DNA from: MWBF01 sp040772005
Lineage (GTDB): Bacteria; Chloroflexota; Anaerolineae; CG2-30-64-16
NCBI GenBank assembly: GCA_040772005.1
Contig: JAXGYZ010000012.1
Location: 62,001 to 126,000 of the forward strand
DNA: 64,000 nucleotides
Direction: 5' to 3'
Positions 47,934 through 54,062 of this stretch are shown piece by piece. Each line of letters opens with the position of its first letter. Position 1 is the first letter of the stretch. The position numbers were made by a program, and so were the translations under genes. The notes beneath the pieces are model-generated. The model saw only the letters and a list, made by a program, of their open reading frames with translations. It made no database searches and was not told the DNA's origin.

Positions 47934-48442
47934 GTGCTCCTCGCTAACGAGAAATGAGAAACGAGTAATACGGGAATGGCAGCCCCCAGGAGCGTGCCCA
48001 GCGTGTTCAGAATCACATCGTCGATATCGGTGGCGCGTGATGCCAGGAAAAGCTGGGTCACCTCGATGCTCAGGCTGAACAGGAAACCCATCAGCGTCAC
48101 CCGGCCCCACCAGCGGACGCCGAAGTGCCGCTTGCGTTGCCCGCGCACCCGCGGCGGGAACATGGCAACAGCCAGCGCCGCGCCGAGCGGCACGAACACC
48201 GCGATGTTGCCCAGAAAATCCACGAACAGGAACGCGGCTGCGGAATTGCGTTCGCTGCGGAACTCGCACCCGCCGAGCAGGCACGCCAGCGCAGGCAGCT
48301 TGCGGCTGAACGGCACCAGGTTGATGCTGCCCGGTTGTCCGCGCTCCACGAGTGTCATGCTCAGAATCCAGGCTGCCGTCAGCAGGGCCGCGGCCCACGC
48401 CAGCCCGCGCAACCAGGCCCCGCGTCTTGGAAAACGTTTCAT
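47930..48442 (-). CDS. VanZ-family membrane protein
   Basis: The 170-residue protein has four hydrophobic segments and the VanZ signature FVDFLGNIAVFVPLGAAL and FLFSLSIEVTQLFL with an Asp-rich DIDDVILNTLGTLLG. VanZ-like proteins give low-level glycopeptide resistance or act in cell-envelope biology, but the mechanism is poorly known. The C-terminal VSHFSLARST tail is encoded by a phrase repeat (47946-47969), so the end of the protein is repeat-derived. It overlaps the PLP enzyme start by 4 nt. Confidence 0.87.
   Translation of the reverse strand: MKRFPRRGAWLRGLAWAAALLTAAWILSMTLVERGQPGSINLVPFSRKLPALACLLGGCEFRSERNSAAAFLFVDFLGNIAVFVPLGAALAVAMFPPRVRGQRKRHFGVRWWGRVTLMGFLFSLSIEVTQLFLASRATDIDDVILNTLGTLLGAAIPVLLVSHFSLARST
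47946..47969. repeat. acgagaaatgagaaacgag phrase repeat inside the vanZ C-terminus
   Basis: The unit 'aacgagaaatgagaaacgagtaa' resembles the repeat at 49807-49854 (gagtaa/cgagtaa words). It encodes the last residues of the VanZ-like protein on the minus strand. Confidence 0.55.
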
Positions 48443-48461
48443 CTGCGGACAGAAGCGACTG

Positions 48462-48531
48462 GGAGTCGAGGCTTCAGCCGGTTACACGCCCTGCACTCAC
48501 ACGCATCCATAGCGGCTATAGCCTCGAATCC
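48462..48531. repeat. Palindromic element, tcgaggct family (copy 2)
   Basis: Arms ggagtcgaggcttcagccggt (48462-48482; inner 19 of which pair) and agcggctatagcctcgaatcc (48511-48531) are imperfect inverted repeats sharing tcgaggct with the copy at 20725-20786. Its right arm encodes the last residues and the stop codon of the threonine-synthase-like gene. Confidence 0.7.
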
Positions 48532-49769
48532 TGTTTCAGTGCCTGCTCCACCGCGGGCAGGTTCGCGTCCACGACGAGCGGTTCCCCGACCGACCGCCGC
48601 GCGGACGCCACATCCTTCAGTCCGCTGCCAGTGCAGAGCACGACGATGCGCTCGTCCGGCTCAACCAGGCCATCCGTGACGGCCTGCGCCAGCCCCGCAT
48701 ACGCAGCCGCCGCGGCCGGCTCCGCAAAGACGCCGGTCGCCTGCGCCAACACTGGAATGGCCGCGAGGATTTGCTCGTCCGTCACCCTGACGTACGCGCC
48801 GTCCGTCTCCCGCACCGCGGCGAGCGCCTTGATGCGATCGCGCGGCAGGCCCGCGGAGATGCTGTCCGCGACCGTCTGCGCGGCGATGGGCTGCATGTCC
48901 AGTGCAGCCGTGCCGCTGCGCCACGCGTCGTACAGTGCGGCGGAGCCTGCCGCCTGGACGCCCATCAGCCTGGGCATCCGGTCGATCCAGCCGAGCGCAA
49001 GGAGGTCCTTCAGCCCCTTGTGGATGCCGCCGATGATGCAGCCGTCGCCCACGGGTACGAAAATGCGGTCGGGCGCGTTCCAGCCCAGCTGCTCACAGAT
49101 TTCGAAGCCGGCGGTCTTCTTGCCCTCGCTCATGTAGGGGTTGTAGCCCGTGTTGCGGTTGTACCAGCCGAACGCCTGCGCCGCCTTCAGGCACAGCTCG
49201 AAAGCGTCGTCATACGTCCCGCGAACGAGCAGCACGGTGCTGCCGTAGACGAGCAACTGTGCAATCTTGGCCGGCGGCGCGCTTTGCGGGACGAAGATGA
49301 CGTTGCGCTGGCCCACGCTGGCGCACAGGCCGGCCAGGGCCGCTGCGGCATTGCCGGTGCTGGCCGTGGTGATGACCTCCGCGCCGCGCTCGCGTCCCTT
49401 GACGACCGCGATGGCGCTCGCCCGATCCTTAAACGACGCGGTCGGCAGCCGCCCGTCGTCCTTCACCCAGACATGGCGCAGCCCCAACCCCTCGGCCAGC
49501 CGGTCGGCGCGGTACAGGGGCGTGCCGCCCACGGTCAGCGGCGGGACGGGGCTGCCGGCCCGGATGGGCAGGAGCGGCCGGTAGCGCCAGATGGTCGGGT
49601 CGGGGTCACGGGCCAGCCGGTCGGGGCTGAGACGCCGGGCGATCAGTCCGTAGTCGTACTCGACATCGAGGATGCCCTCGTTACCGTGCTGCGGACAGAC
49701 ATACTCCACCTCGTCCGGCGCATACGTCCGCCCGCAGATGAGGCATCGGAGCGACTTGACGTGGTCCAA
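48516..49769 (-). CDS. Threonine-synthase-like PLP enzyme with N-terminal zinc ribbon
   Basis: The 417-residue protein starts with a zinc-ribbon (CLICG and YVCPQHG) and then a fold-type II PLP domain: PPLTVGGTPLYRA, the lysine in PTASFKDRAS, TTASTGNAAAALAGL for the carboxylate loop and VGDGCIIGG for phosphate. Real ThrC usually follows this plan, but no hom/thrB neighbour is present and the gene is embedded between a cysteine-synthase-like enzyme and carbamate kinase. A role as diaminopropionate- or threonine-type lyase of the purine pathway is therefore an alternative. C-terminal residues KQDSRL come from the adjacent palindrome. Confidence 0.85.
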   Translation of the reverse strand: MDHVKSLRCLICGRTYAPDEVEYVCPQHGNEGILDVEYDYGLIARRLSPDRLARDPDPTIWRYRPLLPIRAGSPVPPLTVGGTPLYRADRLAEGLGLRHVWVKDDGRLPTASFKDRASAIAVVKGRERGAEVITTASTGNAAAALAGLCASVGQRNVIFVPQSAPPAKIAQLLVYGSTVLLVRGTYDDAFELCLKAAQAFGWYNRNTGYNPYMSEGKKTAGFEICEQLGWNAPDRIFVPVGDGCIIGGIHKGLKDLLALGWIDRMPRLMGVQAAGSAALYDAWRSGTAALDMQPIAAQTVADSISAGLPRDRIKALAAVRETDGAYVRVTDEQILAAIPVLAQATGVFAEPAAAAAYAGLAQAVTDGLVEPDERIVVLCTGSGLKDVASARRSVGEPLVVDANLPAVEQALKQDSRL

Positions 49770-49806
49770 GACTGGCTCCTGCGGTTTTGCATAAAGAGTA
49801 ACCAGT

Positions 49807-49854
49807 AATGAGTAACGAGTAATGAGTAAATTTACTCGTTACTCATTACTCATT
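49807..49854. repeat. aatgagtaacgag palindrome
   Basis: The 24-bp arms 49807-49830 and 49831-49854 are built of aatgagtaa/cgagtaa words and are inverted with a few mismatches and no loop. They fill the 80-nt gap between the carbamate kinase stop (49850) and the threonine-synthase-like ATG (49769), and the ArcC stop lies at its right edge. Confidence 0.75.
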
Positions 49855-50818
49855 CCTCGTCCCGCACAATGTGCGTGCCCGTCTCCCCGCGCAGCGCGCG
49901 GCCGATGTTCTCCGGATTGGTGATGATGGCGTGCTTGCCGCCTGCTTCCAGGTACCAGATGATGGCCTGGATCTTCGGCCCCATCGAGCCTTTAGCGAAG
50001 TGCGTGCCCTCGGCCAGGTAGCGTTGCGCCTCGCTCAGCGTCAGTTGGTCCAGCCACTGCTGGTCGGGCTTGCCAAAGTTCAGCGCGACCTTCTCCACCG
50101 CAGTCGAGATGAGGAACAGGTCGGCCTGGATCGCACGGGCGAGCAGGCTCGAAGCAAAGTCCTTGTCGATGACCGCGGCGATGCCGATGTAATCGCCGTT
50201 GCCCTTGTCGATGACCGGGATCCCGCCGCCGCCGACAGTGATCGCAATGATGCCCGCGTTGACGATCGCCTTAATCGTGTCCAGCTCGACAATCTCCTGG
50301 GGCAGCGGGGAGGCCACCACGCGGCGCCAGCCCCGGCCCGCATCCTCCACCACGCTCCAGCCCATCTCATCCCGCCGGCGCAGGGCTTCGACTTCATCCA
50401 TGAATCCGCCGATGGGCTTGGTCGGGTTCTGGAAGGCCGGATCGTTGCGATCCACCAGCACCTGCGTGATGATCGTTGCGACGTTCTTCTTGATGCCGCG
50501 CTGGAACAGGATGTTCTGGAGGTTCTGCTGGAGCGCGTAGCCGATCGCGCCCTGGCTGTCTGCGCCGCACACATCCAACGGGACCTCATGCATGCCCTCG
50601 ACTCTGGCCGCGATCTCAGAGCGGCGCAGGATGAAACCAACCTGCGGCCCGTTGCCGTGGCCGATGGCAACCTCCCAGCCTGCCTCGATCATATCGGCAA
50701 TGTGCTGCGTCGTCTCCTTCGCTGCTTCGTACTGGTCTTCGACGCGCACGTGACGGGCGTCTTTAATCAGTGAATTGCCGCCAATGGCAACGACCGCGAC
50801 TTTACGGGGGGTGGACAT
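49850..50818 (-). CDS. arcC: Carbamate kinase
   Basis: The 322-residue protein has the ArcC signatures VVAIGGNSL, GHGNGPQVG, VVASPLPQEIVE and GGGGIPVI followed by DKDFASSLLA. It transfers the phosphoryl group of carbamoyl phosphate to ADP, making ATP, CO2 and ammonia. Directly upstream is a YgeW-type carbamoyltransferase, which can deliver carbamoyl phosphate, so the pair would harvest ATP from purine-derived ureides. This is YqeA/ArcC-like as in the E. coli locus. Confidence 0.95.
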   Translation of the reverse strand: MSTPRKVAVVAIGGNSLIKDARHVRVEDQYEAAKETTQHIADMIEAGWEVAIGHGNGPQVGFILRRSEIAARVEGMHEVPLDVCGADSQGAIGYALQQNLQNILFQRGIKKNVATIITQVLVDRNDPAFQNPTKPIGGFMDEVEALRRRDEMGWSVVEDAGRGWRRVVASPLPQEIVELDTIKAIVNAGIIAITVGGGGIPVIDKGNGDYIGIAAVIDKDFASSLLARAIQADLFLISTAVEKVALNFGKPDQQWLDQLTLSEAQRYLAEGTHFAKGSMGPKIQAIIWYLEAGGKHAIITNPENIGRALRGETGTHIVRDEE

Positions 50819-50841
50819 TGGGTATGCTCCTGTGGTGTCTT

Positions 50842-50856
50842 AGAAACCCGGTTTCT
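50842..50856. repeat. agaaacccg palindrome (short copy)
   Basis: agaaacccggtttct is a perfect 15-bp dyad lying between the ygeW stop and the arcC start, related to 42098-42154. Confidence 0.6.
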
Positions 50857-50862
50857 CCATCA

Positions 50863-51843
50863 TCACGACATCGTCAACGCCATGACCGCCTTCTGGACAT
50901 GCAGGCGGTTCTCGGCTTCGTCGTAGACGACGGAGTGCGGGCCGTCGATGACCTCGTCAGTCACTTCGAGGCCGCGGTCCGCGGGCAGGCAGTGCATGTA
51001 GATGGAGTCTTCCGCGGTCAGGTCCATGCGACGCTGGTCCGTGATCCAGCTGCGATACTTGTCGATGAGCGCCTTGCCCTCTTCCTTGGCGGTCGTGGTC
51101 AGCAGGGGCCCCCACGACTTCGGGTAGACGACATCCGCATCGCGGAACGCCTCGTCCATGTCGTGTACCACGTCGAAGCCGACCCGGTACTTGCGGGCAT
51201 TGTCGCGCGCCTGGTCCATGATGTCCGGCATCAGCTTGAACTCCGGCGGATGGGCCAGCACCACGTCGCAGCCGAACCGCGTCAATTGCAGGATAAGCGA
51301 CTGCGGGACCGAGATGGGCTTGCTGTACGAGGCTGCATAGGCCCAGGAGACGACGACCTTCTTGCGGCGCAGGTCGCGGCCCTTCTTCTCGATGATCGTG
51401 AGGAGGTCCGCGAGACACTGGAAGGGGTGATAGACGTCGCACTGCATGTTGAGGACCGGCACGCGGCTGGCCTGGGCGACCTCGTTGATGTAGCGATTGC
51501 CGAACTGCCAGTCGCACTGGCGGATGGCGATGCCGTCGAAGTAGCGGCCGAAGATTTCACCGATTTCCTTTGCGGTGTCGCCGTGGGAAATCTGTGTCGT
51601 CTCCGAGTCGATGAACGCGGCGTGCCCGCCGAGCTGCGCCATGCCCGCCTCGAAGGAGCCGCGGGTGCGCGTGCTGGTGAAGAAGAAGAGCATCGCCAGC
51701 ACCTTGTCGCGCAGGTAGGCGTGTGGCACACCCATCGCGCGCGCCCGCTTGAGCTCCATCGCTACGTCCAGGACGGTCTCGACCTCGTCCTTGCTGAAGT
51801 CGAGGTCGCTGATGAAATCGCGGCCACGAAGATACGTCTGCAT
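50863..51843 (-). CDS. ygeW: YgeW-type carbamoyltransferase
   Basis: ATG 51843 behind ggaggaaacc gives 326 residues; a longer frame to 51912 reads the phrase repeat. The carbamoyl-phosphate loop is FFTSTRTRGSFEAG, the second domain carries MQCDVYHPFQCLADLLTI and MHCLPADRGLEVTDEVI (the HCLP loop). It matches the knotted YgeW carbamoyltransferase rather than ornithine or aspartate carbamoyltransferases. The natural carbamoyl acceptor is unknown. It pairs with arcC and ygeY. Confidence 0.93.
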   Translation of the reverse strand: MQTYLRGRDFISDLDFSKDEVETVLDVAMELKRARAMGVPHAYLRDKVLAMLFFFTSTRTRGSFEAGMAQLGGHAAFIDSETTQISHGDTAKEIGEIFGRYFDGIAIRQCDWQFGNRYINEVAQASRVPVLNMQCDVYHPFQCLADLLTIIEKKGRDLRRKKVVVSWAYAASYSKPISVPQSLILQLTRFGCDVVLAHPPEFKLMPDIMDQARDNARKYRVGFDVVHDMDEAFRDADVVYPKSWGPLLTTTAKEEGKALIDKYRSWITDQRRMDLTAEDSIYMHCLPADRGLEVTDEVIDGPHSVVYDEAENRLHVQKAVMALTMS

Positions 51844-51861
51844 GAAGGTTTCCTCCGGGAT

Positions 51862-51894
51862 TACAGATTGAAGATTGCAGATTGCAGATTGGAG
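51862..51894. repeat. cagattg phrase repeat
   Basis: tacagattgaagattgcag followed by attgcagattgg: about four imperfect copies of 'gcagatt' in the ygeW-ygeY gap. A naive longer ygeW frame translates it as LQSAICNLQS, typical of non-coding phrase repeats. Confidence 0.6.
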
Positions 51895-51922
51895 ATGATG
51901 CTCGATCGGCAATCCTTTGGCG

Positions 51923-53128
51923 TCATGGTATCAGCGCGGGCAGGAGCGCATAGAACTCCGCCGCCTTGACCACATCGGCCAGCGGCACGCAGTCGCGGAC
52001 GGTGTGCGCGGTCTCCTCGTCGCCTGGTCCGAAGCCGATGGCCGGAATGCCCGCCTTGCCCATCCAGTAGATGCCGTTCGTGGAGAAGTTCCACTTGCCG
52101 CTCGGTGCATCGGGCAGGCCGGTCAATTGGCGCGCCGTCTGACCCGCCAGCACGAGCGGGTGCGCCTCGTCCAGCGCCCAGGCCGGGAAGTATTTGTCCA
52201 CCGGAAAGACGAAGCCGGTGTAGGACGGCTCGTCGTAGAACAGTTCCTCCAGCGTGATGTTGTCCCGCTGGTCCTCAGGGATGAGCGCGGCGACCTGGGC
52301 GAGCACCTGCTCCTTGGCTTCCCCGAAGGTCATGCGCCGGTCGATGTAGATGACGGCCTCGTCCGGCACGGCATTGATGGAGGGCGTCTGCACGCGCATA
52401 TCGCTGACCGTGATCTTGCCGTGGCCGAGGAAGGGATGATCGCCCAACTGCGGCTCCAGGTCGCGGATGCCCGCGATGACCGGCAGCAGCTTGTAGATGG
52501 CGTTGTCGCCCAGGTGGTTCGACGCGGCGTGGGCCGAGCGGCCTTTCGCCACGACGCGCATCTCCAGCCGGCCCTTGTGACCGCGATAGACGTTCATCTT
52601 CGTCGGCTCACCGATGACCACGAAGTCCGGACGGACGCCGGGATCCACCTCCACGAACGCATTGGGGGCAATCCCATCACACCATTCTTCCATGTTGCCG
52701 AAGTAGTACGCCGTGTACCCGTCCAGCAGGCCCAGGTCGCGGGCAATCGCCAGGCCGTAGACCATGCCGGGCGTGCTGCCTTTCTCGTCACAGGCCCCGC
52801 GCGCGTAGAGACAGCCGTCTTCGATCTTGCCCTGAAAGGGATCCCACGCCCACTGGGCCGGGTCACCGATCCCCACGGTGTCGATGTGCGAATCGAAGAC
52901 GATGACCCTGGGTCCGTTCCCGATGCGCCCGAGGGTGTTGCCCATCCGGTCGAAGCGCACCTCGTCATAGCCGAGCCGGCGCATCTCGGCCTGGATGCGT
53001 TCCCCGACCGGCCCGATCTGGGACTCCACGGAAGGGATGGCGCAGATGTCGCGCAGGAAGCCGGTGATGGCCTCCCCCTGCGCGGCCACTTGCGCGGCAA
53101 CCGCGGCTGCTTGTGTTCTACCTACCAT
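51923..53128 (-). CDS. ygeY: YgeY-type M20 metallopeptidase
   Basis: ATG 53128 gives 401 residues; the in-frame extension to 53410 overlaps gntR and is rejected. Metal-site marks of M20: VIVFDSHIDTVGIGD (H and D), GACDEKGS, and the catalytic Glu-Glu in FGNMEEWCDG, then DFVVIGEPT and HAASN. It is the YgeY selenium-metabolism-linked hydrolase family, thought to hydrolyse an amide or peptide intermediate of purine breakdown. It lies 19 nt before gntR-like stop and upstream of ygeW in the same operon. Confidence 0.93.
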   Translation of the reverse strand: MVGRTQAAAVAAQVAAQGEAITGFLRDICAIPSVESQIGPVGERIQAEMRRLGYDEVRFDRMGNTLGRIGNGPRVIVFDSHIDTVGIGDPAQWAWDPFQGKIEDGCLYARGACDEKGSTPGMVYGLAIARDLGLLDGYTAYYFGNMEEWCDGIAPNAFVEVDPGVRPDFVVIGEPTKMNVYRGHKGRLEMRVVAKGRSAHAASNHLGDNAIYKLLPVIAGIRDLEPQLGDHPFLGHGKITVSDMRVQTPSINAVPDEAVIYIDRRMTFGEAKEQVLAQVAALIPEDQRDNITLEELFYDEPSYTGFVFPVDKYFPAWALDEAHPLVLAGQTARQLTGLPDAPSGKWNFSTNGIYWMGKAGIPAIGFGPGDEETAHTVRDCVPLADVVKAAEFYALLPALIP

Positions 53129-53147
53129 GTGTGCCTCCCCATTCTCA

Positions 53148-53900
53148 TCAGCCGATCCGGCGGACGACGTGAAAGCGAAAGAAACCGGGCACGAAGTAGC
53201 TGGTCGAGTAGTCCACGACCCGCCCATCGGATGCGAAGAGCTGCGCCTCCAGCTTGAGCAGCGGCTCGCCGCTCTTGATGTGCAGTTCCTTTGCAACGGG
53301 CGCTTCGGCCGCGCACGCTGACAGCTCGGTGCGCGAATGTGACAGCGCGGGCCAGCCGCGCGCCAGCAGATGATCCAGCACGGACCCCTGGAACGCCGCG
53401 CCCAGCTCATCCCCGCGCAGGTAATCCTGCGGCAGCACGTCCGTCAGGAAGGCGATGCCCCGCCCGTCGGCGAGCATGACCCGCGTCACATCGGTGATAA
53501 CCGCGCCTTCGGCTACGCCCAGGCGCGCGGCCATCTGCGCAGGCGCGGGAAACTCGCGGTAGGCGAGCGCGCCCATCTCCGTCTGCAGTCCGGCGCGCTC
53601 GGCCATCCGTTCGATGCTCTCCAATAGTTCCAGTCCGGCGTCGATGCGCGGGCGGGGTGCAGTCACGAATGTGCCGACGCCATGCCGCCGGACGATCATG
53701 CCCTCGTCCTCCAGCAGGCGCAGCGCCTCGCGCAGCGTGGGCCGCGAAATGCCGAGCTGTTGGGCCAGCGCGGGTTCGGATGGCAGCCGGTCGCCCAGCG
53801 TGTAGGCCCCGTTCTCGATCAAGCGACGCAACGCCTGGCTGGTCTGCGCGTACAGCGGACGGCCATCGGCCCGGATGCGAACCTCGGATGCGGCTGGCAT
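53148..53900 (-). CDS. GntR/HutC-family transcriptional regulator
   Basis: ATG 53900 gives 250 residues. Residues about 15-80 are a GntR winged helix (GDRLPSEPALAQQLGISRPTLREALRLLEDEG), followed by a UTRA effector domain (MAARLGVAEGAVITDVTRV, VLPQDYL, then the HutC-type end DYSTSYFVPGFFRFHVVRR). UTRA binds a small ligand; given the neighbouring purine genes, a purine or ureide is the likely effector. The TTG at 53939 is too close to the predicted transcription start. The regulator is transcribed together with ygeY. Confidence 0.9.
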   Translation of the reverse strand: MPAASEVRIRADGRPLYAQTSQALRRLIENGAYTLGDRLPSEPALAQQLGISRPTLREALRLLEDEGMIVRRHGVGTFVTAPRPRIDAGLELLESIERMAERAGLQTEMGALAYREFPAPAQMAARLGVAEGAVITDVTRVMLADGRGIAFLTDVLPQDYLRGDELGAAFQGSVLDHLLARGWPALSHSRTELSACAAEAPVAKELHIKSGEPLLKLEAQLFASDGRVVDYSTSYFVPGFFRFHVVRRIG

Positions 53901-53929
53901 GGTTTTTGCTCTTGTTGGAGGATGTAAGA

Positions 53930-53972
53930 TGTCTGACAACCAGTATTATACAACGAAGCCTTGCGGACGCAA
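53930..53972 (-). promoter_or_regulatory. Promoter and candidate operator of the gntR-ygeY operon
   Basis: On the minus strand TTGCGT (53972-53967), 16 bp, then TATAAT (53950-53945). The transcription start should fall near 53938, where the dyad TGTCTGACA (53930-53938) lies, the right place for an autoregulatory operator. The -35 hexamer equals that of the protease operon promoter. Confidence 0.5.
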
Positions 53973-53987
53973 GTCGCTGGGAGCATT

Positions 53988-54061
53988 CACCGCGGAAAAC
54001 GCGGAGTACGCGGAAAGAGCAATCAATATCGGCTTCCGTGTACTCCGCGTCTTCCGTGGTT
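53988..54061. repeat. accacgga palindrome upstream of the second Mo-hydroxylase
   Basis: Arms 53988-54015 (caccgcggaaaacgcggagt...) and 54034-54061 (ttccgtgtactccgcgtctt...) are inverted with a few mismatches. Same family as 38946-39019; the xdhA2 stop codon starts at 54065, three bases after its right edge. Confidence 0.75.
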
Positions 54062-54062
54062 G

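Noticed and set aside
47934..48398. N-terminal extension of the cysteine-synthase-like enzyme
   Set aside because: Lies inside vanZ; ATG 47933 matches the expected family start and overlaps vanZ by 4 nt.
53129..53410. N-terminal extension of ygeY
   Set aside because: Overlaps the gntR coding region in another frame; the M20 domain starts after ATG 53128.
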